Assembly: GCA_964531095.1 (NCBI GenBank)
Contig: CAZHED010000029.1
Span: 7,161-71,160 of the forward strand
Length of the DNA: 64,000 bases
Origin: Palsa-1150 sp964531095
GTDB taxonomy: Bacteria > Myxococcota_A > Polyangia > Polyangiales > Polyangiaceae
Direction of reading: 5' to 3'
The position numbers and the translations under genes were made by a program. Positions 54,111-63,352 of this stretch are shown here, in pieces (position 1 is the stretch's first letter; the number at the start of each line of letters is the position of its first letter). Under the pieces are notes generated by a model. It saw nothing but the letters and a program-made list of their open reading frames with translations. It did no database searches and was not told where the DNA came from.

Positions 54111-56906
54111 GTGACCGAGGAACGGCAAGTGAGAACGGAAAGCAAACCCGACGCCCCCAAACAGAGCGATTCGCTGCGATCCAAGCTTCTTCGCACCACG
54201 ATGGGGATCTGGGTATTCGTTAGCCTGACAACGCTCGGCGCGGTGGGACTCGTCCAGTACCGTGCATCTGCCGAGGCGGCGCGGCGCACCGAGGGGTATG
54301 TGCGAGAGACCCATCGCGAACGGGGACGACTGCTAGTGGCGAACCAGACCCTGGCGCTCCGCGTGATGGCGATGGATAACGCCTTTTCCGACGTCCGCGA
54401 GCTCGTCAGACAAACGGTTCACGAGGACCCCGACGTTATCTATGGGTCATTCGCGGACGCCGACGGCGCGCCCTGGATCGTCGTGACGCCGAAGACGCCC
54501 GATACGGGTCTGGCGGGCGGCGAAGCGCGCCCCTGGGTACGTGACCTGCCCGAGGAGCCGGCCCGCGTGCCGGCCGCCGGACCTCGCGTTCGCGCGCTGG
54601 TCGCCTTTGACGCAAACATCGAGGAGCACGCGGCGGACGTGTTCGACGGAGCCGACTATCTTGGCACCGTCCGATACGGCATCAGCATGGGGCGAACGGA
54701 GCTCGTCGTGCGACAGGAGCTCGATCGCGCCAAGCGGTCGCTGCTGCGTCTTCTTAGCCTGCTCGCGCTGCTGGGCGCGGGGGGTGTCGTTCTTGGAGTC
54801 GCTGCGATTCGGAGGATGGCTCATCGGATCACCGAGCCGCTCTCGGAGTTGGCTTCCGTGTCCAACGAGCTCGCGCAAGGCAACAGAAGCATACGAGCAA
54901 CCGTATCGAGCGGCGACGAGATCGAGCAATTGGCACGAACGTTCAATGCGATGGCCGACGCAAACCAGCTTGCGATGCAAAAGCTGGAGGTCAAGACGGC
55001 CGAGGCCCTGGAGGCATCGCGGCTCAAGAGCGAGTTCCTCGCCAACATGAGCCACGAGATTCGCACACCAATGAACGGCATTCTGGGGGTCGTGCGCTTG
55101 GTGCACAAGATGCCCTTGGACGGAAAGCTGCGACGATACGTCGAAACGATCGACTCTTGCGCCTCGGCGCTCCTGACGATCATCAACGACGTGCTGGACT
55201 TCTCCAAAATGGAGGCCGGAAAATACAGCCTCAAGCGCGTCGTCTTCGACTTTCGCACCGTGGTGCAAGAGGTCTGCGAGCTCCTGGCCACGCGGGCCCA
55301 CGACAAAGGGTTGGAGGTCGTCTGTCGCATCGACCCTAAGCTCGGCGCACTGCACCACGGCGATCCCGATCGGCTGCGTCAGGTGGTCAACAATCTGCTC
55401 GGCAACGCCATTCAGTTCACCGCCCGCGGCGAGGTGTTCGTCGACGTGCGCCTGCTGGAACGCAACGAGCAGAGCGAAGCCATCCGGATTGCCGTAGTCG
55501 ACACGGGGATCGGTATCGCGCCGCAGGATATTTCGAAGCTCTTCAACGCATTCTCACAGCTCGACGGCTCTTCGGTGAGGAAGGTCGGCGGAACGGGTCT
55601 GGGGCTGGCGCTCTCGAAGCGTCTGGTCGAGATGATGGGGGGCTCGATTGGCGTCAAGAGCGCCGTCGGCGAGGGCAGCGAGTTCTTCTGCGAGCTGAGA
55701 CTCGACACCGCCGGCGACGGCTTCGAGGATCGGGGGCTCTGGGCGGACGGCAAGTTGGCCTTGGTCGTGGAGGGCCACCCCCGATGGCAAGGCGTGGTCC
55801 GCGAGCATCTCGAAGCGTGGGGAATGAAGGTGGTCTGCTTCGACCACGCCCGGGAAGCCCTGGAGCGAATCAAAGCGGAAGCAGCCACGCGCTTCGACGT
55901 GGCGGTCATCGGCACCCAAATTGGTGAGCTTTCCGTCGACGAATTCGTTCGCCAGCTGCGCTCTCTCGAAGGCGGGACCAGGCTTCCCCTCGTTGCCTTG
56001 TACCAACTGGGCGCAGGCTCGTTCGTCAGCGACATAGAGCGGGAGCTCGCCGCCCAGATACCGAAGCCCCTGCGGTTCTCGGAACTGTACAACGCCATGC
56101 AGCAGATTTTGAACGGCCAGAAAACACCTTGCAGCAAAGCGCCGGCGTCCGCGGAGGTACCGCTGGAGCGCGGCGGACGGGTGTTGGTGGTCGACGACAA
56201 TGAAATCAACCGCTTCGTTGCGGCAGAGATGCTGGAACAAATGGGCTACGAAGTGGAGACTGCGCAAGACGGCGCCGAAGCCGTGGAGCGCGTCAAGGGT
56301 GGAGAGTTTTCGGTGGTGCTGATGGACTGCCAGATGCCGGTAATGGACGGCTACACGGCGACTCAAGAGATCCGGCGTAACGAGCAGGGTCAGAGGCGCC
56401 GTCAGGCGATCGTCGCACTGACGGCTCATGCGCTGACTGGAGAGCGAGAGCGCGTTCTCGCAGCGGGCATGGACGATTACCTCTCCAAGCCGGTGCGGCC
56501 CAACGCGCTCGACAAGATGATCCGCCGGTATGCAAAGGTCAGGACGAAGTCCGTGCCGAAGCAGCAGCCGCTCCCCAACGGGCGAGAGGAGGAGCCCTCC
56601 CTCGATGCCACGATCGCGCGCTCGCAGAAATTGATCGAGCTTTTCCTAAAGAACGTGCCCGGACAGCTCAACGCCATCGAAGCGGCCGCGAGCCAGGGCC
56701 AACTCTCGGAGCTTCGTGGATACGCCCACAAGACGAAGGGCAGCTGCCTCGCGTTGGGAGCCGTCTCGATGGCCAAGACCGCCGAGAAGCTGCAAAAGCT
56801 CGCGGAAACGGGCAGTCTCGACGGCTCCGGCGATCTCGTTGCGGCCATCCGGGACCAGTACCAGGAGGTCGCCCAGGAGCTCCGGAGGGAACAGGCCTCT
56901 ACGTAG
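54111..56906 (+). CDS. Hybrid sensor histidine kinase with pseudo-receiver, receiver and Hpt
   Basis: The 931-residue protein has TM1 (about 31-50), a periplasmic sensor of some 160 residues, TM2 (about 211-232), HAMP, HisKA with FLANMSHEIRTPMNG (His315), HATPase_c (DTGIGI, GGTGLGLA), two receivers and a C-terminal Hpt (HKTKGSC, His873). The first receiver (about 548-662) has lost its phosphorylation Asp: VIGTQIGE replaces the usual DxxMP pattern, so it is likely a pseudo-receiver. The second (about 689-805) is intact (VLVVDDNE, Asp739 in LMDCQMP). The signal relay would be His315 to Asp739 to His873. The start GTG (54111) follows an AGGA. The periplasmic domain has no named family. Confidence 0.95.
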   Translation: MTEERQVRTESKPDAPKQSDSLRSKLLRTTMGIWVFVSLTTLGAVGLVQYRASAEAARRTEGYVRETHRERGRLLVANQTLALRVMAMDNAFSDVRELVRQTVHEDPDVIYGSFADADGAPWIVVTPKTPDTGLAGGEARPWVRDLPEEPARVPAAGPRVRALVAFDANIEEHAADVFDGADYLGTVRYGISMGRTELVVRQELDRAKRSLLRLLSLLALLGAGGVVLGVAAIRRMAHRITEPLSELASVSNELAQGNRSIRATVSSGDEIEQLARTFNAMADANQLAMQKLEVKTAEALEASRLKSEFLANMSHEIRTPMNGILGVVRLVHKMPLDGKLRRYVETIDSCASALLTIINDVLDFSKMEAGKYSLKRVVFDFRTVVQEVCELLATRAHDKGLEVVCRIDPKLGALHHGDPDRLRQVVNNLLGNAIQFTARGEVFVDVRLLERNEQSEAIRIAVVDTGIGIAPQDISKLFNAFSQLDGSSVRKVGGTGLGLALSKRLVEMMGGSIGVKSAVGEGSEFFCELRLDTAGDGFEDRGLWADGKLALVVEGHPRWQGVVREHLEAWGMKVVCFDHAREALERIKAEAATRFDVAVIGTQIGELSVDEFVRQLRSLEGGTRLPLVALYQLGAGSFVSDIERELAAQIPKPLRFSELYNAMQQILNGQKTPCSKAPASAEVPLERGGRVLVVDDNEINRFVAAEMLEQMGYEVETAQDGAEAVERVKGGEFSVVLMDCQMPVMDGYTATQEIRRNEQGQRRRQAIVALTAHALTGERERVLAAGMDDYLSKPVRPNALDKMIRRYAKVRTKSVPKQQPLPNGREEEPSLDATIARSQKLIELFLKNVPGQLNAIEAAASQGQLSELRGYAHKTKGSCLALGAVSMAKTAEKLQKLAETGSLDGSGDLVAAIRDQYQEVAQELRREQAST

Positions 56907-56912
56907 CCCTTC

Positions 56913-57959
56913 TCATTCGAGCGCCCGGTCGATGTGCTTTAGGGCGTCCTGACGCAGTCCGAAGTTGGCGCGCACCATCTTCACGTCGACTACGGTCTTG
57001 ACCGAAAGGGGAAGCTCCACGGGGTGGGCCTCGACTCGCCAGCCGTCGTCGGCCAGCTCGAAGATCAGGTTCGCCGCTTGAAGCCCCATGGCCTCATGAT
57101 CGGGAACCACGGCCAGGGTGCCGAGAGGGGAATCGGGGTTGACTAGGTTGGCCACGCCAACGATGACCGGCAGCTTCGCCTCGCTGAGCTCGGGCCTCCA
57201 TGCTTCGTCGCGGAACTGCGCGTCGCGCACCAGGGCGTTGTCGTTGAGTATCCAAACGGCGTCGACGCCGCGCTCCTTGATCAACGTGTCGAGGGCTTCT
57301 CGCAATCCGTCGGCCGTCACGTCGCTGGGCACGGGCACCGGGACGATCTCGATGTGCTCCGCGGCCGCGGGCCCTCTCTGGCGCTCGACGAACTTGCCGA
57401 GGCTCGGTCGATAGATCACCCCCACTCGATTGACAGGTGCTCGGATGACGGTACGCAGATTGACGAATGCGGTGACCCCGGGAACTTCGTATGCGATTCC
57501 GGTCGCGCGCTCGAGCGTGGCCTGCACCTCTTCGATGAGCGAAGCCATGAGCAATACGGTGGGCGGAAACGAAGCGGCCGGGTGGGCCAGCTCGAATTTG
57601 CTGAGCAGGGTCATGCTCGCGTTGTTCATGAGAACGAGGCAGGTGGGCTTCGCGCGTTGAATGGCCGCGCCCAGCTCGTCCGGCGTCGTGCCCGGGGTGA
57701 CGACGAATGTGCTGACGTCGAATGTCTTGCGCACCTCGGAGACGAGGCTCTTTCGCGCGTCCAAGAAATTGGGCGAGCTCGGCATGGCAATGAAAATAGT
57801 GGGGGCGCCGGCGCGAGCTGGAGGATCGACGATCACGGCCAAGCCCTCCTTCGGGGTGTTGGCTCGGCCACCAGCGGGCGCGCAGCCCGCGAAGGCGACG
57901 CACGCGGCCGCGATCCACGACAAGCCCCGGCACAGCCTTCCCGTCCGCGCCGTGCTCAT
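56913..57959 (-). CDS. PF04392-type periplasmic binding lipoprotein
   Basis: The 348-residue product has a lipoprotein signal (SWIAAACVAFAGC) and a two-lobe ABC_sub_bind fold: TPGTTPDELGAAIQRAKPTC, VNRVGVIYRPSLGKFVER, VDAVWILNDNALVRDAQF and VPDHEAMGLQAANLIFELAD. PF04392 proteins bind amino acids or aromatic ligands in the TrpX group, but the ligand here is unknown. ATG 57959 overlaps the upstream stop (ATGA); GTG 57971 is less likely. No ABC permease or ATPase lies in the window, so the role may be sensing with the hybrid kinase. Confidence 0.88.
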   Translation of the reverse strand: MSTARTGRLCRGLSWIAAACVAFAGCAPAGGRANTPKEGLAVIVDPPARAGAPTIFIAMPSSPNFLDARKSLVSEVRKTFDVSTFVVTPGTTPDELGAAIQRAKPTCLVLMNNASMTLLSKFELAHPAASFPPTVLLMASLIEEVQATLERATGIAYEVPGVTAFVNLRTVIRAPVNRVGVIYRPSLGKFVERQRGPAAAEHIEIVPVPVPSDVTADGLREALDTLIKERGVDAVWILNDNALVRDAQFRDEAWRPELSEAKLPVIVGVANLVNPDSPLGTLAVVPDHEAMGLQAANLIFELADDGWRVEAHPVELPLSVKTVVDVKMVRANFGLRQDALKHIDRALE

Positions 57960-58696
57960 TGAGCGCTCCACGTGTCGATACCGAGGAGGCGGTTCGTCGC
58001 CGGGTCGAGGTCATGGAAGGACCTGACGATTACGTCACGGACGGCATCGTTGAGCACCGCGACCGCCGGCAAGCCCACGAGGCCGTCCTGCAGCTCCCGC
58101 GTCTTGATCGGAAGGCGCGTCCGCTCGAGCAGGCGCGGCACGGCGGCGCCGGGGAGCACAACGCCGTCGGCGCCCGAAAACTCGAGCAGCGGCAGAAGAT
58201 CTTCGATCTTCGAGACACGCTTCATTTTGACGTCGTTCGTCTTGAGCAGCCGATTCAGAAACGACTGGGTACCCTCACGGCCCATCATGTCGACTACGCC
58301 GATGGTCTTGCCCGCGAGCGGGCCGTCGAGAGGCCGGCCTGTGGATGCGAGCACGTAGGGCTCGACCCCCTCCCCGTCGCGCTTTCCTTGCAGCGTCACC
58401 CGCTCTCCTCGGTACTCGATGACCGGCGTGATGCAGAGAACTGCGTCGGGCTGAGCGCTGCTGAACACCTCCTCGAAGTCGCGAAAACGGCCGAACACTG
58501 TGACGGCAAGATCCGGCAGACGTTCCTGCAACGCCTTTTCCACCGCGCTCGACTTGACGTCGAGCTGAAGAAAAACGTAAACGAGCGGCTTGCGGCTTTG
58601 CGCCTTCGCCGGCCTGTCCGGCACTTGGCAGAGCGCCGAGACGAGCCCCGCGATGGCAAGCGAGAACTGTCGGCGCGGCAGGCAGGCGTTCGGCAT
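57956..58696 (-). CDS. PhnD-like periplasmic binding protein
   Basis: The 246-residue protein has a twin-arginine-like or Sec signal (LPRRQFSLAIAGLVSAL) and a compact type 2 binding-protein fold: KPLVYVFLQLDVKSSAVEKA, PDAVLCITPVIEYRGERV, LAGKTIGVVDMMGREGTQSF and a GADGVVLPG segment. This fits the phosphate/phosphonate (PhnD) superfamily without an identifiable ligand. It starts at ATG 58696 or further upstream (to 58765). Its stop overlaps the start of the lipoprotein gene, so the two are made together. It is divergent from the TonB-receptor gene. Confidence 0.78.
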   Translation of the reverse strand: MPNACLPRRQFSLAIAGLVSALCQVPDRPAKAQSRKPLVYVFLQLDVKSSAVEKALQERLPDLAVTVFGRFRDFEEVFSSAQPDAVLCITPVIEYRGERVTLQGKRDGEGVEPYVLASTGRPLDGPLAGKTIGVVDMMGREGTQSFLNRLLKTNDVKMKRVSKIEDLLPLLEFSGADGVVLPGAAVPRLLERTRLPIKTRELQDGLVGLPAVAVLNDAVRDVIVRSFHDLDPATNRLLGIDTWSAQ

Positions 58697-58938
58697 TCGC
58701 GAGCGGCGCAACGATACCACCGGTTCGCGGCTCTTTTGAAATCCGCCGCTCCCATACACGCCCACCCCCGCGCACGTTGGTCGCAGCCCTATTGACCGGC
58801 CCTCTCAAGAATCGGCGATTCGTGGCCGTAGCCATGTACTGCGACCGCGGGAAAATGCGGCGTGCGACGCAATCGAAGCTGAGTGCGCCGATGGTGAGCT
58901 GGAAGAGCGGCCCTCGACGAAAGGTACCCACACCAGTG

Positions 58939-61020
58939 ATGCGCGCGAATCGGGTCTTCTCTAATGCCATCGCAAAAGGGATTGCGCTTATCCTCCTTCC
59001 GGTCGGCGCCTCACTCCTGGCCGTCGAACCCAAGGCTTTCGCCCAGGATGCAGGTCCGCGTAGTGCTCCGGAGGGTGTGCTCACACCAGTGACTCCCCCG
59101 GGAAACTCGGCCACCCGGTCCGCCTCGTCGCCGGACACGTCTGACCTGTCCCTCGAAGAGCTGCTGAACGTCGACGTCACCACGGTGTCCAAGTTTGCGG
59201 AGAAGCAATCGGACGCGCCCGGCATCATCACGGTCTTGTCGGCCGACGACCTGAAACGCTTCGGCGGCACGACGCTTAAGGACATGCTGGACCGGGTGCC
59301 AGGGCTGAATGCCTCCCGTGGATACTTGACCGACCGCAGCACGATTGCCGCTCGCGGAGACCAAGTCCGGGTCAACTCCGGCCACATCCTCCTCTTGATC
59401 AACGGCAGGCCCGTTCGCGAGACGATGGAGGGCGGCCTGAGCAGCGACATGTTCGAACGCTTTCCGGTGGCCGCCATCGACCGAATCGAAGTGATCAAGG
59501 GCCCCGGATCGGTGCTCTACGGCTCCGATGCTTTCTCCGGCGTGATCAACGTCATAACGAAGGACGTAGACAGCACCGGCGTGTCGGCGTCCGGACTCGT
59601 CGGAAGCGACGGCGCGTACGATCCTTCAGCGACCGCCACGCTGAAGATCGACGACCTGAAGGTCCTCTTGTCGGCGAGATATCTCGAGCAGCCGCGCTGG
59701 AAGGGCGACTACCTGTTCCGGAACACACCGACGTCTCCGATTCAGAGCCTGCCGATCAACGGCCCGGACAAGGGGTCCGGTGCCTATCTCGACGCGAGCT
59801 ACAAGGGCCTGCGTCTCATGGCGGCGTACACCGATTGGACCTACTGGTACCAGCTCAAAGGAATCATCAACAACGGCTCTTGGGCAAAGCGATTCGTCAA
59901 CTTGGGCTATACGTACAAGCTACTCGATCGTTGGAAGGCCGACCTGAACGTAGGTTATACGAATTCCACGTTGGACTTCACGAAGAACCGGCCATTCGTG
60001 CTGCGAGACTCCCATGAGTTCATCGCGGAGTGGACGAACTTCATCGACGTGCTTCAAAATGCCAGGATCGTCGTCGGTGGGCTCTTCAACAGCAGAGGGG
60101 GCACGGAGACGAACCACGCGCCGGGACCGGTGCGGACGACGGACGACGCGCGGCAACTGGGGTTTCAAGCCTACGCGCAGATGGACTATCGACCGTGGCG
60201 CCAGGTCAAATTCATCGGTGGTATCCAGGCGAACAAGGTGGGCAACCTGGACGCCGGCGTCGTGCCGAGGCTCGGGCTCATCGTCTCGCCTACGTCGCGC
60301 ATCAATTTCAAAGGCCTTTATAGCACGGCGTACCGAGCTCCGAGCATCGACGAGTTATTCTTGACCGACGTCAACCTGCGTGGGCAAGCCACACTCAGGC
60401 CGGAAAAGGTCGGGACGGTCGACGTCGGCGTCACCTACCAAGGCGAACGGGTACAGCTCGGGGCGAGCTACTTTTACAGCAAACAGACCGACATCATCAG
60501 GCCCGCGATCGCCCCTGGCGCGACAGGAACGAACGCCTTGCAGTTCTACACGAACACGAGCGGGGTGGAGATCCAGGGAGGCGAGGTCGAAGCCAAGGCG
60601 TACATCATCAGGTCCGTATACGTGACGGGCTCTGCGCTCTACCAGAGGAGCCAGAACGATCAGGGTCAGGTCGGGGTGACGCCGATCCCTGCCATCACCG
60701 CGAAAGCAGGCGTGAGCTATCTTTCGGACGACGGCGTAAACGTCAGCCTATTCGACATTTTCGGTGGCTCGTACGGATCGCAATTCCAGAACACGCTCAA
60801 CCCGACGCCGCAGCCCTACAACGAGCTCAACCTGCACGCCACCTGGGACATCAACAGGTTCTTCCGCCTGCGATTCAAGCCGGAGATAACGCTGCAGCTT
60901 CAGGTGAACAACGTGCTCGACGACCGGTATTACATTCCCGAGTGGGGAGGCACGGTTCACGACGCGATACCGGGTTCCGTCGGTCGCGTCATCTACGGCG
61001 GCCTGAGTCTGGCGCTGTAA
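58939..61020 (+). CDS. TonB-dependent outer-membrane receptor
   Basis: The 693-residue protein has a signal (GIALILLPVGASLLAVEPKAFAQ), then a plug domain (SLEELLNVDVTTVSKFAEKQ ... DAPGIITVLSADDLKRFGG, DAFSGVINVITKD) and a 22-stranded barrel with LYSTAYRAPSIDELFLTD and a C-terminal strand VIYGGLSLAL. Active transport through TonB would bring a scarce ligand into the periplasm, where the two neighbouring binding proteins could capture it. ATG 58939 is preferred; earlier ATGs at 58777 and 58891 add non-signal residues. No TonB/ExbBD genes are in the window. Confidence 0.93.
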   Translation: MRANRVFSNAIAKGIALILLPVGASLLAVEPKAFAQDAGPRSAPEGVLTPVTPPGNSATRSASSPDTSDLSLEELLNVDVTTVSKFAEKQSDAPGIITVLSADDLKRFGGTTLKDMLDRVPGLNASRGYLTDRSTIAARGDQVRVNSGHILLLINGRPVRETMEGGLSSDMFERFPVAAIDRIEVIKGPGSVLYGSDAFSGVINVITKDVDSTGVSASGLVGSDGAYDPSATATLKIDDLKVLLSARYLEQPRWKGDYLFRNTPTSPIQSLPINGPDKGSGAYLDASYKGLRLMAAYTDWTYWYQLKGIINNGSWAKRFVNLGYTYKLLDRWKADLNVGYTNSTLDFTKNRPFVLRDSHEFIAEWTNFIDVLQNARIVVGGLFNSRGGTETNHAPGPVRTTDDARQLGFQAYAQMDYRPWRQVKFIGGIQANKVGNLDAGVVPRLGLIVSPTSRINFKGLYSTAYRAPSIDELFLTDVNLRGQATLRPEKVGTVDVGVTYQGERVQLGASYFYSKQTDIIRPAIAPGATGTNALQFYTNTSGVEIQGGEVEAKAYIIRSVYVTGSALYQRSQNDQGQVGVTPIPAITAKAGVSYLSDDGVNVSLFDIFGGSYGSQFQNTLNPTPQPYNELNLHATWDINRFFRLRFKPEITLQLQVNNVLDDRYYIPEWGGTVHDAIPGSVGRVIYGGLSLAL

Positions 61021-61056
61021 CGTCGGCCAGCCCCTTTTTCCGCGGCCTGCCCGGAG

Positions 61057-62169
61057 CTACAGCACCACCTCGCGCAGCGTGATCTTGCTCGGGTCGGCGA
61101 TGCCAACGCCGAGATCGGCAGCGCCCTGGATGTACGCGGGCGGGCGCCCTTCGTCGGTCAACGACTTTAGTTTGAACTTCGCGCGCGCCTTCTCGACCAC
61201 ATCCCACCCGATGGCGTCGAGCGCGACAGGATCGGTCGACGCGTAGACCGACTCGTGCGGCGTCACGTACTCGGGGTGCTTGTAGAGAGGCCCGCCGTGC
61301 GCCATCACCTTGAAGCCGTCGATGATGCAGAGGCGCAATCGCGAGCGCAGGATGTCTTGTGCAGACAGGATCGCGATCTGCGGGCTGGCGTGGTGGTCGT
61401 GGAAGTCTTGCGGATTGACGCTGCATCCGTGCGTCATGTTTTTGAGCGCACCGGTGTAGCCGCAGATCGAGTGGTCTTTGATCAGCGCGAAGTTGATGAG
61501 CGCCGTCGATTCGGTCAGGGCGCGCACGAACTTGGTGTGCCGCTGCGTGCCGGGGATGTCGCGCCAGTCCATCGTCGCGTCTTTGTTCGTGTGCCACGCG
61601 ACGCTCACCCCCGCAGGAACGCTCCTCGCGGTGATGCGCGTTCCATTCATGAAGCCGGGATACTGCTCGAGCACCGTGATGTTCGCCGCCGGCACGCCCG
61701 AAGCGATCATCGCCTCGAGGAAAGGCAGCACCAGCTCCTTGTTCGTCGCCATGTTCTGCAGGGCGATCCCGTTGACTTTGACGCACACCTTGTCGTCCGG
61801 ATGCACGAAGAGCTTCGCTGCTTCCGTCAGGTCGCTCTTGCCGGTGAGCTCTTGCAGGGCGCGGCGGAGCATCTCTTTGGCGTCGTCGGGCCTCGGGAAG
61901 ATGCCGTTCGCCTCGAGGCAACCGCTCTTGGTCACTTTCGCCACGCGACCGGGCGCCGTGAGCGGCACGAAGCCGGCAGGCGGCCGGGCAGCGAGATCAG
62001 GGGTGCTGCGTGCCAGGGCTGGTCGCGAAGGCAGCAGCGCGACCGCAGCCGTGGCGGCGACCGCTGCGCTCCCCAAGAACGCGCGGCGCGATCGGAATGA
62101 AGCGGCGCCGCCGTCGCCCTCGATGCGGTAGAGAACCAGCTTCTCTTCATTGGAGAGCTCGACAGCCAT
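61057..62169 (-). CDS. Tat-exported DUF362 domain protein
   Basis: The 370-residue product begins MAVELSNEEKLVLYRIEGDG, has a twin-arginine signal (SFRSRRAFLGSAAVAATAA) at about residues 24-45 and then the DUF362 fold with DDKVCVKVNGIALQNMATNK, HTNKDATMDWRDIPGTQRHT and DPVALDAIGWDVVEKARAKF. DUF362 proteins are often iron-sulfur associated, but no CxxCxxC clusters are seen here, so this is the cluster-less branch. A GGAGGTGG Shine-Dalgarno lies 5-12 bases before the ATG at 62169. Export of a folded, possibly cofactor-bearing protein to the periplasm is inferred. Confidence 0.85.
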   Translation of the reverse strand: MAVELSNEEKLVLYRIEGDGGAASFRSRRAFLGSAAVAATAAVALLPSRPALARSTPDLAARPPAGFVPLTAPGRVAKVTKSGCLEANGIFPRPDDAKEMLRRALQELTGKSDLTEAAKLFVHPDDKVCVKVNGIALQNMATNKELVLPFLEAMIASGVPAANITVLEQYPGFMNGTRITARSVPAGVSVAWHTNKDATMDWRDIPGTQRHTKFVRALTESTALINFALIKDHSICGYTGALKNMTHGCSVNPQDFHDHHASPQIAILSAQDILRSRLRLCIIDGFKVMAHGGPLYKHPEYVTPHESVYASTDPVALDAIGWDVVEKARAKFKLKSLTDEGRPPAYIQGAADLGVGIADPSKITLREVVL

Positions 62170-62473
62170 GACCACCTCCGGCAGGGTAGTGGATACCACG
62201 CACCGGCCGCCGAGGCCAAGCCGCCACCGTTCCGTCCGGCCGCAGCGTAGCCGGCGTGAGGCGGCTCGGGACAGGCGCCGGACGTCCGGGCCACTGGGCG
62301 CACTGCCCGCACGGCCGCTCTGACGCGCGCTTTCTCCGCCCTTTTGTGCCCCGGCGCGCCCACCACCCGCGCCCGCGCGCGACGGCACGGGGATCGCACA
62401 CTCTCGACCCGCCACGCGCCACGGCGCCCGTCCTCGGCTCGCCGAGGCGCTGGTCACACGCTGGGAGAAGACC
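62170..62473. other. Gene-free divergent interval (304 bases)
   Basis: Between the divergent DUF362 and 86-aa genes. No convincing promoter, repeat or RNA structure was recognised; it should hold both promoters. Confidence 0.6.
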
Positions 62474-62734
62474 ATGGACGAGCAAACGAGCAAGACGATG
62501 AAGGTAGTCTGGACGGTGGTCGACCGCGGACAGGGCAAGTCGTACTGGACGCGGGTCGGCGTCGGATTCGTCAACCGCGACGGATCGCTCACATTGAGAC
62601 TCGACGCGATCCCGATCAACGGGAGCCTCCAGGTTCGCGAGTGGCAGGAGCCCTACGAGCGCCGCACCGATGCCGCGGAGCCCGCTCCCCGCACGAGAGC
62701 CAAACAGCACTCGACAGGCGATTCGCTTCTCTGA
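62474..62734 (+). CDS. Small conserved-looking protein (86 aa)
   Basis: ATG 62474 follows GGGAGAAG. The protein has a well-formed beta-rich core, KVVWTVVDRGQGKSYWTRVG then VGFVNRDGSLTLRLDAIPIN and GSLQVREWQ, with a disordered Pro/Arg-rich tail. The core is like short OB-like hypothetical proteins found in Myxococcota, as far as I recall. There is no signal peptide. It is followed 18 bases later by the ComEA-like gene. Confidence 0.75.
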   Translation: MDEQTSKTMKVVWTVVDRGQGKSYWTRVGVGFVNRDGSLTLRLDAIPINGSLQVREWQEPYERRTDAAEPAPRTRAKQHSTGDSLL

Positions 62735-62752
62735 AGCGTTGGTACAACCCCC

Positions 62753-63352
62753 GTGGAGCCATCGTTCCCGGGCGCGCTGTCGCGTTTGGCGGCGCGCGTG
62801 GTCGGCTCTCGATTCGCAAAGCCGATCGCGCGCGTCGCGCTCGCTGCCGCGGGCCTCGCTCTCCTCGCCTTCGTCGGCCGCTCGAGCATTGCCGGGGCTG
62901 GCGCCGGCTCCGCGGCGACGGCCGCCACCTTCTCCGCGGTTCCTGCAGCCGTGCTCTCCCCGGGTGCCGCACCACCCGGCGGAGCCGGGTACACGCCAAC
63001 CGCCGTCGGGGCCCAGTTCGGCGCGGCGGAGAGCATGTCGGCCGACACGGCCGCCCCCGCACCCGCTGCCCCAACGCCCTCCGCGCGCGACCGCGCATCG
63101 CCCGACGATCCGGTGATCCTCAACACGGCGACGGACGCCGAGCTGAGACGCCTTCCTGGCGTCGGCGCGAAGCGGTCGGACGCGATTCTGGCGCTGCGAG
63201 CCCGGCTCGGGCGGTTTCGCGCGATCGAAGATCTCCTCAAAGTGAAAGGGATCGGCCGGGCCACGCTCAAGAGGCTGCGCCCGCTCGTGCGGCTCGACCC
63301 GCCTGTCTCCGACGCTGGTGCTCCTCGAGCCGCTACATCAACCTCTCGTTGA
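62753..63352 (+). CDS. ComEA-like helix-hairpin-helix protein
   Basis: The 199-residue product has a GTG start, an N-terminal TM anchor (ARVALAAAGLALLAFVG), an Ala/Pro-rich linker and a C-terminal double HhH domain: ILNTATDAELRRLPGVGAKR and LLKVKGIGRATLKRLRPLV. Membrane-anchored HhH proteins of the ComEA type bind incoming DNA in the periplasm. The last 20 bases overlap the convergent hisG end. With comM and pilus genes in the same window, DNA uptake is plausible but not proven. Confidence 0.85.
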   Translation: MEPSFPGALSRLAARVVGSRFAKPIARVALAAAGLALLAFVGRSSIAGAGAGSAATAATFSAVPAAVLSPGAAPPGGAGYTPTAVGAQFGAAESMSADTAAPAPAAPTPSARDRASPDDPVILNTATDAELRRLPGVGAKRSDAILALRARLGRFRAIEDLLKVKGIGRATLKRLRPLVRLDPPVSDAGAPRAATSTSR

